In this document: piece after piece, positions 1 through 8,820 of the stretch
Layout: each line of letters begins with the position of its first letter
Numbering within the stretch: the stretch's first letter is position 1
Source of the DNA: Planktothrix serta PCC 8927
Lineage (GTDB): Bacteria > Cyanobacteriota > Cyanobacteriia > Cyanobacteriales > Microcoleaceae
DNA: 64,000 bases
Direction of reading: 5' to 3'
NCBI RefSeq assembly: GCF_900010725.2
Contig: NZ_LR734855.1
Span: forward strand, 93,151 to 157,150
Position numbers and translations under genes: made by a program
Notes under the pieces: model-generated
What the model saw: only the letters and a program-made list of their open reading frames with translations
Told to the model about the DNA's origin: nothing
Databases searched by the model: none

Positions 1-3000
1 TAATCGTCGTTGTCCCGGCAGTATTACCGTTACTGAGATTCAGTTCTAAGGTTTCGTTCGCTTCAATAACGGTATCACCCAGGATTTCGACCGCAATTGT
101 CGCTGTGGTGGCATTGGCAGCAAAATTAATCGTACTGCCCGTGAAGCTGATTCCGTTACCCGTAACGTTGACGTTATTGTAATCTGTGCCGACGCTGGCC
201 GTTCCCCCAAAATTGAAATCAACACTACTGGCTTGTTGAGTATGGCCATCCCGACTAATCGTGAAACTGACAACTTGGCTACCCGTATTCCCTTCTGTGA
301 TAGTGGTGGTACTGCCAATCACATTGTAGGTAATATCGTTATCAATAATTTGGGCATTCACCGAGCCGATGGGTTGGGTGGTGGGGTAGTTGGGGGCTGT
401 GCTATTGGTAATCGCGTGGGTAATAGCACTGCTGTGATTATGTTCGGCAACGCCATCATCTATCGCCCGCACGGTAATAGTTTGGGGAATAATCCCATTG
501 ACGGGAGTAAAGTTAACGATTTGAGATGAAGCAAAGTTAACGCCATCTAAGCTGATTTCGGCTTGGGCATCGGCAGTTAATGTTACTTCGACATTTCCCA
601 AAGGTGAGGTATTTAATTGTATCTCATAAGTATCGGTTTGTCCGGCTTCTGTCAGGTTAGTGCTGCCTCCCGACTGGGTAATGGTGACTCCGGGGATGTC
701 GTTGTCGGTGTTGATGACATCAATATCGGCGAGTTTGTAGTTGTTGTAGGTGCTATCGGCACTGGTGACGGGGGTACTAACAATTTCGTAGCTGATATCG
801 CCGTCGGCGAATAAATCGTCTACTCCGGTGGCGGTGATAGTTTGGTAAGTATCCCAGTTGCCGGGGGTAAAGGTGACGGTGGTGGGGGCAACTGTCCCTT
901 CGGCGGTGTTGCTGCTGCTGAAACTGAGGTTGACATCTGCTGTGGGTTGACTTAGGAGGCGCAGGTCAAAGCTGGCTTGACCTCCGGCTTCGCTGGTATC
1001 CCCGGTTATCGGTTGGACTTGAAATCCGGCACTGTCGTTGTCGATGATGGTGAAACTGTCTGTAATGTCTGGCCCTAGGACTATTCCAGCACTGGGGTTA
1101 CTAATGGTGAGAGTCGCGGTTTCGTCGATTTCGTCGAGGTGGTCATGAACAATGGTAAAGGTGACTTGTCCACTGCTGCTACCGTTGGGAATGGTAATTT
1201 TGTTGGGGACGGGGCCGACGAAATCAGCAAGGCTGGCATCTCCGCTTAAGCTCAGGTCTAGGGTTTGGTCGCCAATAACGGCTGCTGCTGCGGTGGCGGT
1301 GACGGTAATACTGGTTGTCCCGGCTTCGCTACCTGTGGTTTGGGATAGGAAGAGGTTGACAGGGGGAATTGCAGGTAGAACATCAACGGTTTTGAAGTTC
1401 CAGGTTGTATTGCCACTAATACCACTATAGGGATTTCCGGCTAGGTCTTGAATGGCGGTTGGGGCAATTTCTACATAATATTCTGTACTTAAGGCTAAGT
1501 CGGCGGTGGGGTTAAGGATGAGTAGACTGGCGACTTTATCCTTTTTGTTTGTCCCGATGCTGACTTTGGGGGAATTTACATTCAGGGTTTCGACTATTGA
1601 ATTATCGGATAGTTTCTTGATGACGATATTACCACTGCCAATCTGAATGGCTTCACTGAATTTAATGATTAAGTTATCCCCAACTGCTACGGCTGTGGCA
1701 TCATCGGTTGGCGTTAAACTAATAACGCTGGGTGGAGTAGTATCGACGGGGAGGACATCGTTATCGCTATTGATAACGGCAATATCGTTGGGGTTAATCC
1801 CGTTAAATCGGGTATCGGTACTGGTAGAGGCTCCGGTAACAATATTATAGGTTGTATCTCCATCAACAATAGTGTCATCGACTCCGGTAACAGTAACAGT
1901 TTGGGGGATATTCCAGTTGGTAGCATTCAAGGTAACGGAAGCGGGAGCAACAGTACCTTCGGCAGTATTATCACTGCTTAAGGGAATGGTGACATCCCCT
2001 GTGGGTTGACCGTTGAGTTGAAGGGTAAAGGTGGCTGTGCCTCCGGCTTCTGTGGTATTCCCACTGATGGGGGAGATGACAACTGTGGGAGTTTCGTTGT
2101 CGGTGTTGATGAAGGGAATATCGTTGGGGTCAATGCCGTTAAAGCGGGTATCGGTACTGGTAGAGGCTCCGATAACAATATTATACGCTTTATCCCCATC
2201 CAAAAGATTGTCATCGACGGGCAGAACCGTAACGATTTGGGGGATATCCCAGTTAGTGGCATTAAAGGTAAGGGCTGCGGGGGTTACAGTGCCTTCATTG
2301 GTGTTATCACTACTGAGGGGAAGGGTGACATCGCCTGTCGGTTGACCGTTGAGATAGATGGCAAATCCTCCAGTACCTCCCGCTTCTGTGGTATTGCTAA
2401 CAACGGGTACGATAATGAACCCCGGACTGTCGTTGTCGGTATTCGTGACGGCGATATCGTTGGGGTCAATGCCTTGATAATTAGGATCTTGACTGCTGAT
2501 GGCGGTGGTAACAATATTATAGGGTTTATCGCCATCTAAGAAAATATCATCAATTCCGGTGACGGTGACGGTTTGGGGTTGATTCCAGTTCGTTGAAGTA
2601 AAGGTGAGGCTGTTAACAGAAATAGACCCTTCTGCGGCATTATCACTACTTAAATTAAAGCTAACATCAGCCGTAGGTTGACTGCTCAGTTGAACAGTAA
2701 AGGTGGCTGTACCTGCGGCTTCTGTGGTATTCCCACTAATAGCAGAAATTGTGACCCCGGCAACATCGTTATCAATATTATCAATCCCAATATCGTTAGG
2801 GTCAACGCCGTTATAGTTGGTATCGGTACTGGTGGCGGCTCCGGTGACAATATTATAGTTTTGATTACCGTCGGCAATACTATCATCAACTCCGGTAACA
2901 GTAACAGTTTGGGGTTGATTCCAGTTAGTTGAATTAAAGGTAACAGAAGCGGGTAAAACTGTACCTTCGGCAGTGTTATCGCTACTTAAAGGAAGGGTGA

Positions 3001-6000
3001 CGTCGGCGGTGGGTGGGGTTTTGAGTTGGATGGTAAAGGTACTCGTCCCGCCAACTTCTGTGGTATTCCCACTAATAGCCGAAATCGTGAACCCAGCGAC
3101 GTCGTTATCGAGGTTAGTAACACCAATATCATTGGAGACTAAACCGCTATAGTTAGTATCGGTACTGGTGGCGTCGGCGGTAACAACTTTATAAGCTTTA
3201 TTGCCATCAATAATATTATCATCAACTCCAGTAACAGTCACCGCTTGAGCAGTATTCCAGTTACTAGGGGTAAAGGTGACGCTGTTGGCTGATAACGTGC
3301 CTTCGGCGGTGTTATCGCTAGTTAACCCAATGGTGACATCGGCGCTAGGTTGACTGCTTAACCGGACATTGAAGATGTCCCGACCTCCGGCTTCGGTAGT
3401 GGCTAATCCAGTTTTGGGTTTAAGAACAATTCCGGCGGTGTCGTCATTGGTTAGGGTAACATTCAGGGGTGAACCTGTAACAGTAGCTGTGCCTGCATTG
3501 CTCAGGGTCAGTTGTAGGGTTTCATCAGCTTCAACTTGGGCATCTCCTAGGATTTCAACGGCGATGGTGGCGGTGGTGGCGTTGGCAGCAAAGTTAATCG
3601 TGCTACCTGTAGCACTCACTCCCGTACCCGTGACGTTGGGGTTATTGTAGTCTGTTCCGGCGCTGGCCGTTCCCCCAAAGCTGAAATCAATACTACTAGC
3701 CTGTTGGGTTTCGCCTCCGCGAGTAATCGTAAAACTAATAACTTGGTTGCCTGTATTGCCTTCTGTAATGGTGGTAGTGCTACCAACAACATTGTAGGTA
3801 ATATCGTTATCGGTAATTTGGGCATTCACCGGGCCGATGGGCAGGGTGGTGGGATAGTTGGGCGTGGCACTGGCCGTAATCGCGTGAGTAATACTGCTGG
3901 TATGGTTATGTTCGGCAACGGTATCATCAACGGCTTTGACCGTGATGGTTTGGGGGGTCTGACCGTTGACGGGGGTAAAGGTGACGGTTTTTGGGCTGCT
4001 GCCAAAGTTTGTACCGTCGGTGCTAACTTCGGTTTGGGCATCGGAGGTAATGGTAACGGTGACATCACCTTGGGGTAGGCTATTTAATTGTATGGTATAA
4101 GTATCAGTAGCTCCCCCTTCTGTAACATCGGTACTGCCGCCCGTTTGGGTAATAGTAACTCCGGCACTGTCGTTGTCGGTGTTGATACCAATCAAATCGG
4201 CGGGTTTGATGCTGCTGTAGTTGGTGTCGGTGCTAGTAACGGTGCTGCTAACAATTTGGAAGGTTTTATCTCCATCGATAACGGCATCGTCTACCCCAGT
4301 AACGGTAACGGTTTGATAAACGTTCCAGTTAGCGGGGGTAAAGGTGATGGGGGTGGCGGGGACGGTTGCCTCTGCGGTGTTGCTGCTGGTGAAACTGAGG
4401 GTGACGTCGGCGGTGGGTTGGGTTTTGAGGCGGAGGCTAAAGCTGGCAGTCCCTCCGGCTTCGCTGGTATTTCCGGTAATAGGAAGAACTTCAAATGCAG
4501 CGTCGTCGTTGTCGGTAATAGTGATATTGCCTGTGGTCGTTGGCCCTAAGACAATGCCCGCACTGGGGTTACTAATGGTTAGAGTGCCTGTTTCGTTAAT
4601 TTCATCAAGTTTGTCATCGAGAATGGTGAGCGTGACTTGTCCGGTGGTGTTGCCGTTGGTTATGGTAATTTTATTGGGGATAGTACCCGCAAAATCTGCG
4701 GCTGTGGCACTTCCCGTTAACGCTAAATCAACGGTTTGGTCGCCAACAACGGGCAGGGCAGCCGTGGCGGTGACAGTAATACTGGTGGTGGCGGCTTCTG
4801 TTCCGGTGGTGGGGGTGATGGACAGGTTAACGGTATCGGGGACAGTTGTGAAATTCCATTCCGTACTCCCACTAATTCCAATAAAGGGATTTGCGGCTAA
4901 TGTGCCTGCCGCGCCTAAATCGGCAATGGTGCCGGGGGCAATTTCTACATAATATTCTGTGCCCGGAGCTAAATTGGTAATGGGGTTAATGGTGAGTTGA
5001 TTGCCATTGACTGTAAGATTGGGTGAACTAACATCTAGGGTTTCAACAATCGAACCATCTGATACTTTTTTAATCGTGATATTGCCCGTACTGTTTTTTT
5101 GAATGGGTTCATTGAAGGTGACAATTAAATTATCTCCTACGGCAACTCCGGTGGCATTATCCGTTGGTGATAAACTGGTCAGGACTGGAGGAGTACGATC
5201 AACAGTTTTGAAATTCCAGGCACTATTTCCACTCAGGCCCGCAAAGGCATTTCCGCTCCAATCTTTAAAGGCTGTATTATCAATTTCAACGTAATATTCT
5301 GTTTCCGATGCAAAATCGTTTGTGGGGTTGATCAGAATTTGGGTGTTTAAATTACCAAGCCAAGTGATATTGGGTGATGTCACCGGGATCGTTTCAAAAA
5401 CAGAATTATCCGAGACTTTTTTGATAACAATATTACCAGTGCCTTTGAGAATGGATTCGCTGAATGCGACAGTCAAGTTGCCATTCAACACGGTTTGGCT
5501 GATGCTGTTATCGGCAGGTCTTTGACCAACAATCGTAGGTGCAATATTATCAAGCGTTATAAACGACCAATCTCCAGGCTTGATACCCGCAAAGGGTGCT
5601 GCTATGGCTTTAGATAGAACTGCGTTTGGAGCAATTTCAACGCTGTATCGTGTTTGTTCTGCTAAATTATTAGTGGGATTAATAACAAGTTCGTTATTAA
5701 GAATCGTAATATTAGGTGAATTGACATCTAGGGTTTCAAAAATATGCCCGGCACTGTCTTTAATAACAATATTGCCAGCGCCTTTGAGAATGTTTTGGTT
5801 AAAATCGACAATTAAGTCATTAGCAACGGAAACTTGTTGCTGATTATTAGTAGGGAGTAAAGCGTTGATCAGGAGGGGAAGTGGAGGTGTGGTGTTCTCA
5901 AAGTATCGGATATACGCCCCTCCTCCGGTACCACCACTACTCATCCCAAAGAAAGCATCGTCATCCCCATCCCCATCAATATCCGCCCAAGCGAGGGAGG

Positions 6001-6772
6001 TATTACCTGGGAAACTTAGATTAGAGAAGGGGTTTAAATTAATATTGTCTAGCCCGAAACTCCCGTTGTTGTTTGGGTGGTATGAGAAGTAAGTCGAGCT
6101 TCCAAATCCTGACGGAACAAAAAAATCCAAGTCCCCATCCTGGTCTAAGTCCGTAAAAGCGGGAATGGGAGAGGTAATTCCCGACAAGATGTTACCTCCC
6201 GTCAGGGTGTTATTCTGGAAGGGGCTACCATTATTATTTGGTTGCTTAGTGAAACTCCCGTTGGTGTTCTGCCAGTATTCCCAATTATATATACCCGTCT
6301 GGACGAAGTTTGGAATAAAAGCATCCAAGTCCCCATCTTTGTCAGCATCGAAAAAACTCACAGAAGCCGCATTACCGGTTGTTTGCACAGCATTGAAGGG
6401 ATTGGCAGCACCGGTTTGCTGAGTGAAACTGCCCCCCCCATTATTCTGCCAGTATTGAACGATTCCAATGCTTCCATTCGAACCCCCAAAAAAAGCATCC
6501 ACGTCCCCATCCTTGTCAATATCCGCAAAACTGGGACGGGCCTTGATTCCCACATCTACGCCAAAGAAGGGATCGTTAATACTACCGTTTTGAGGAGTGA
6601 AACTGCCGCCGTTGTTCTTCCAGTATCGGATTATTCCCTCCTGATTACCAAAAAAAGCATCCAAGTCCCCATCCCCGTCAATATCCGTAAAACTGGGGGT
6701 AAAGGTTCCTCGAACGTCTGTTACAGCATCTAAGGGATTTTGAGCACCTGTTTTTTCCTGAAAAGTAGCCAT
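1..6772 (-). CDS. Giant FG-GAP/VCBS, SbsA-Ig and Calx-beta repeat protein (3' end outside window)
   Basis: The minus strand reads open from ATG at 6772 to base 1 (at least 2257 codons, no stop found in the stretches translated), so the C-terminus lies outside. An AAAGGA ribosome site precedes the ATG. Domain order: about five FG-GAP/VCBS-like calcium repeats (for example FTDIDGDGDLDAFFG) in the first ~300 residues; three SbsA-type Ig-like domains (pattern NLIVTFNE..I...GNITIKK, ending WNF.T); then a long Calx-beta-type region with seven ~115-residue NTTEAGGTATFTLQL modules, a fourth SbsA domain, and further ITEGNTG-type Calx-beta modules. No N-terminal signal peptide is seen, which fits the type I secreted, calcium-binding surface proteins of cyanobacteria; that route is inference. 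A ~1.75-kb block is duplicated internally. Plus-strand and other-frame ORFs here are shadows. Likely role: cell-surface adhesion or matrix protein. Confidence 0.85.
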   Translation of the reverse strand, partial: MATFQEKTGAQNPLDAVTDVRGTFTPSFTDIDGDGDLDAFFGNQEGIIRYWKNNGGSFTPQNGSINDPFFGVDVGIKARPSFADIDKDGDVDAFFGGSNGSIGIVQYWQNNGGGSFTQQTGAANPFNAVQTTGNAASVSFFDADKDGDLDAFIPNFVQTGIYNWEYWQNTNGSFTKQPNNNGSPFQNNTLTGGNILSGITSPIPAFTDLDQDGDLDFFVPSGFGSSTYFSYHPNNNGSFGLDNINLNPFSNLSFPGNTSLAWADIDGDGDDDAFFGMSSGGTGGGAYIRYFENTTPPLPLLINALLPTNNQQQVSVANDLIVDFNQNILKGAGNIVIKDSAGHIFETLDVNSPNITILNNELVINPTNNLAEQTRYSVEIAPNAVLSKAIAAPFAGIKPGDWSFITLDNIAPTIVGQRPADNSISQTVLNGNLTVAFSESILKGTGNIVIKKVSDNSVFETIPVTSPNITWLGNLNTQILINPTNDFASETEYYVEIDNTAFKDWSGNAFAGLSGNSAWNFKTVDRTPPVLTSLSPTDNATGVAVGDNLIVTFNEPIQKNSTGNITIKKVSDGSIVETLDVSSPNLTVNGNQLTINPITNLAPGTEYYVEIAPGTIADLGAAGTLAANPFIGISGSTEWNFTTVPDTVNLSITPTTGTEAATTSITVTATAALPVVGDQTVDLALTGSATAADFAGTIPNKITITNGNTTGQVTLTILDDKLDEINETGTLTISNPSAGIVLGPTTTGNITITDNDDAAFEVLPITGNTSEAGGTASFSLRLKTQPTADVTLSFTSSNTAEATVPATPITFTPANWNVYQTVTVTGVDDAVIDGDKTFQIVSSTVTSTDTNYSSIKPADLIGINTDNDSAGVTITQTGGSTDVTEGGATDTYTIQLNSLPQGDVTVTITSDAQTEVSTDGTNFGSSPKTVTFTPVNGQTPQTITVKAVDDTVAEHNHTSSITHAITASATPNYPTTLPIGPVNAQITDNDITYNVVGSTTTITEGNTGNQVISFTITRGGETQQASSIDFSFGGTASAGTDYNNPNVTGTGVSATGSTINFAANATTATIAVEILGDAQVEADETLQLTLSNAGTATVTGSPLNVTLTNDDTAGIVLKPKTGLATTEAGGRDIFNVRLSSQPSADVTIGLTSDNTAEGTLSANSVTFTPSNWNTAQAVTVTGVDDNIIDGNKAYKVVTADATSTDTNYSGLVSNDIGVTNLDNDVAGFTISAISGNTTEVGGTSTFTIQLKTPPTADVTLPLSSDNTAEGTVLPASVTFNSTNWNQPQTVTVTGVDDSIADGNQNYNIVTGAATSTDTNYNGVDPNDIGIDNIDNDVAGVTISAISGNTTEAAGTATFTVQLSSQPTADVSFNLSSDNAAEGSISVNSLTFTSTNWNQPQTVTVTGIDDIFLDGDKPYNIVTTAISSQDPNYQGIDPNDIAVTNTDNDSPGFIIVPVVSNTTEAGGTGGFAIYLNGQPTGDVTLPLSSDNTNEGTVTPAALTFNATNWDIPQIVTVLPVDDNLLDGDKAYNIVIGASTSTDTRFNGIDPNDIPFINTDNETPTVVISPISGNTTEAGGTATFTLQLNGQPTGDVTIPLSSDNTAEGTVAPASVTLNATNWNIPQTVTVTGVDDTIVDGDTTYNIVTGASTSTDTRFNGINPNDIAVINSDNDVLPVDTTPPSVISLTPTDDATAVAVGDNLIIKFSEAIQIGSGNIVIKKLSDNSIVETLNVNSPKVSIGTNKKDKVASLLILNPTADLALSTEYYVEIAPTAIQDLAGNPYSGISGNTTWNFKTVDVLPAIPPVNLFLSQTTGSEAGTTSITVTATAAAAVIGDQTLDLSLSGDASLADFVGPVPNKITIPNGSSSGQVTFTIVHDHLDEIDETATLTISNPSAGIVLGPDITDSFTIIDNDSAGFQVQPITGDTSEAGGQASFDLRLLSQPTADVNLSFSSSNTAEGTVAPTTVTFTPGNWDTYQTITATGVDDLFADGDISYEIVSTPVTSADSTYNNYKLADIDVINTDNDIPGVTITQSGGSTNLTEAGQTDTYEIQLNTSPLGNVEVTLTADAQAEISLDGVNFASSQIVNFTPVNGIIPQTITVRAIDDGVAEHNHSSAITHAITNSTAPNYPTTQPIGSVNAQIIDNDITYNVIGSTTTITEGNTGSQVVSFTISRDGHTQQASSVDFNFGGTASVGTDYNNVNVTGNGISFTGSTINFAANATTATIAVEILGDTVIEANETLELNLSNGNTAGTTTI

Positions 6773-6860
6773 ATTGATCAATCCTTTATTACTCGTGATG
6801 GTTATTTGGGGACTGGGAACTTGGGTGTTTGGTCTGAGCCCATAGGGAGTATATCTTAGG

Positions 6861-6928
6861 CCATAGGGAATAGGCAATAGGGAATAGGCAATAGGCGATA
6901 GGCTACAAAATTGGCTACAAAATTGGCT
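6861..6928. repeat. Heptamer array plus 12-bp direct repeat
   Basis: Imperfect tandem heptamers of the type AATAGGC/AATAGGG run from about 6861 to 6903, followed by two copies of a 12-mer around TACAAAATTGGC. Such short tandem heptanucleotide arrays are typical of filamentous cyanobacteria. The array sits just upstream of the giant minus-strand gene, but I see no regulatory motif in it. Confidence 0.7.
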
Positions 6929-6987
6929 TTAAGGAGTTGACAAAATTATTTTTTTATGATAAAGATTTGGCAAAAAGTAAGGTTATA

Positions 6988-7819
6988 GCGATCGCTGCTC
7001 AGAAGAAAGGGCGGGTTTAGGGAGATAATTACTGCTCATTAAAGCTCGTCTCGGAACCCGCCCCTACGATTTAATTGTTGATTATTACTCAAATGCGATC
7101 GCATTTTTTCAACAACAAAATGTAAGGGCGGGTTCTGTAATTATCTTCAATTCTGATCAATAATCTGACTAAACCCGCCTCTCTCTCTCTTCAATGCGAT
7201 CGCTGCTCAGAAGAAAGGGCGGGTTTAGAGAGATAATTACTGCTCATTAAAGCTCGTCTCGGAACCCGCCCCTACGGTTTAATTGTTGATTATTGCTCAA
7301 ATGTGATCGCATTTTTTCCACAACAAAATGTAGGGGCGGGTTCTGTAATTATCTTCAATTGTGATCAATAATCTAACTAAACCCGCCCCTATAAAATGCG
7401 ATCGCTGCTCAGAAGAAAGGGCGGGTTTAGGGAGATAATTACTAATAATTAAAGATTGTCTCGGAACCCGCCCCTACGGTTTAATTGTTGATTATTGCTC
7501 AAATGCGATGCCGCAAGGCGGCGGCTACGCCATCGCATTTTTTCCACAACAAAATGTAGAGGCGGGTTCTGTAATTGTCTTCAATTGTGATCAATAATCT
7601 GACTAAACCCGCCCCTCAGATGATGCGATCGCTGCTCAGAAGAAAGGGCGGGTTTAGGGAGATAATTACTGATTATTAAAGATTGTCTCGGAACCCGCCC
7701 CTACGGTTTAATTGTTGATTATTGCTCAAATGCGATCGCATTTTTTCAACAACAAAATGTAGGGGCGGGTTCTGTAATTATCTTCAATTCTGATCAATAA
7801 TCTGACTAAACCCGCCCCT
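6988..7819. repeat. Four tandem copies of a ~205-bp palindrome-rich repeat
   Basis: Copies start at 6988, 7196, 7398 and 7625, each with the HIP1-containing GCGATCGCTGCTCAGAAG; periods are 208, 202 and 227 bp. Each copy holds two GC-rich inverted pairs, GGGCGGGTTTAG with AACCCGCCCCTAC and GGGCGGGTTCTG with CTAAACCCGCCCC, so every copy can fold into hairpins. Together with 6929-6987 this explains most of the gene-free stretch between the giant gene and the tRNA. The same GGGGCGGGTT palindrome family appears at 16530-16698 and as a short relative at 36157. There are no spacers of constant size, so it is not CRISPR. Confidence 0.9.
7510..7533. repeat. 24-bp GC-rich insert splitting a HIP1 site
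   Basis: In the third copy of the array the site that reads GCGATCGC in copies 1 and 4 (GTGATCGC in copy 2) is GCGAT, then a 24-bp insert beginning GCCGCAAGGCGGCGG, then CGC. The extra 24 bp account for the longer period of that copy (227 against about 203). The insert is itself palindromic (GGCG/CGCC) and looks like one of the small dispersed repeats known to sit inside HIP1 sites in cyanobacteria. Confidence 0.75.
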
Positions 7820-7957
7820 GTTTTCAAAATCGGGATAAATCTAATAGAGATAACGAAGTTAGGGGTTTTAAACCCAACGATGCGATAATAGAATCTTAAC
7901 ACCTGCTATTAATTCCCAGAAAATCCTTCCGAACTATTTCCAACAACAATTAAATAA

Positions 7958-8029
7958 AGCTGGTGACAAGATTTGAACTTGCGACCGGCTGATTACAAAT
8001 CAGCTGCTCTACCACTGAGCTACACCAGC
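7958..8029 (-). tRNA. trnT: tRNA-Thr (anticodon TGT)
   Basis: The minus strand folds as a complete 72-nt cloverleaf: acceptor GCTGGTG/CACCAGC, D arm GCTC..GAGC, anticodon arm GCTGA-TTTGTAA-TCAGC giving anticodon TGT, and a T arm with TTCAAAT. The discriminator is T and CCA is not encoded, as is usual in cyanobacteria. It lies between the repeat array and cytM. Confidence 0.95.
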
Positions 8030-8090
8030 AACGTTTCTGATTATAGCAAAAGTTATTAATTTTGATCAACACCTTTAAAATTTTTTCAGG

Positions 8091-8471
8091 TTATAGCGTT
8101 TCGAGATAACTCAACAGATCGGCCATTTCCTTGGTACTGGGTTGGAATTTAGGCATGGGGGGGGTATTGCCACTAATAACTTGCTGAATGATGCCCACTT
8201 CGGATTTGCGTAGGGAAACATCGCGGAGACTTGGCCCCACTTGGCTCCTAGTGTGCCAAGCATGACAGCCAGCACAGTTATAGATAAAAATTTCCTGCCC
8301 TCGGCCAGAATCACCTTGAAGGGAGAGAACGCTTTCCACATAGGGATCAGAAACCTGTAGCTTGGGAAGGACAACAATCCAACCCAGGAGAAAAACCATC
8401 AACGCTAGGGTGACGAAAGCGGTGCGTTTAATCAGGACTTCAATTTCTGTAATCGCAAGCTGGTTATCCAA
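8091..8471 (-). CDS. cytM: Membrane-anchored c-type cytochrome, CytM-like
   Basis: A 126-aa protein with one transmembrane anchor (about residues 17-37), a single haem-binding CxxCH (C66-C69-H70) and a probable axial methionine at M106 (NTPPMPKF). Size, anchor and placement fit cytochrome cM, a low-potential cytochrome of cyanobacteria linked to regulation of respiratory and photosynthetic electron flow. The gene is divergent from petG, a neighbourhood I recall as common in cyanobacteria, which supports the call. The haem would face the lumen or periplasm. A generic class I cytochrome c is the alternative. Confidence 0.85.
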   Translation of the reverse strand: MDNQLAITEIEVLIKRTAFVTLALMVFLLGWIVVLPKLQVSDPYVESVLSLQGDSGRGQEIFIYNCAGCHAWHTRSQVGPSLRDVSLRKSEVGIIQQVISGNTPPMPKFQPSTKEMADLLSYLETL

Positions 8472-8631
8472 AGTGTTTCTAATAATTTGAGAATTATCTA
8501 CAAGAATCTTTACACTCTAACTAGCTTATAGCCTTGCCGGGTCAAGAGCAAGAGTTCTCAACAGTGAACTGTTAACGGTTAGCGGTATCATAGAGTGTCA
8601 ATGCTCAAGTTAACACTGAAGGAGTTATCTA

Positions 8632-8748
8632 GTGGTAGAACCATTACTGTCAGGAATCGTTTTGGGTTTAATCGTCATCACGCTATTAGGGTTATTTTTT
8701 GCGGCGTATCAACAATATCGTCGCGGGAACCAGCTTAATATTGACTAA
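8632..8748 (+). CDS. petG: Cytochrome b6-f complex subunit 5 (PetG)
   Basis: A 38-codon gene, starting GTG and preceded by GAAGGAG 7 nt upstream. It encodes [20 protein letters not shown] followed by [13 protein letters not shown], which matches PetG almost residue for residue: one thylakoid membrane helix with a short basic stromal tail. PetG is an essential small subunit for assembly and stability of the cytochrome b6-f complex. It is transcribed away from cytM; the ~160-bp gap between them must hold both promoters. Length is normal for the family. Confidence 0.97.
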   Translation: MVEPLLSGIVLGLIVITLLGLFFAAYQQYRRGNQLNID

Positions 8749-8820
8749 ATATCCCAACTTCCACTCACCCTTAGTTGACCCTTCGGGGGTTAACGGGGGT
8801 GAAATTATTCTATAAACCTT

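Noticed and set aside
46-4952. Many 60-200 codon frames on both strands in the first 5 kb
   Set aside because: All lie in other frames of the giant minus-strand gene, and are Gly/Val- or Pro/Leu-biased mirror products of its repeats.
6988-7819. CRISPR array
   Set aside because: Repeat units are ~205 bp, internally palindromic, and there are no short unique spacers or cas genes.
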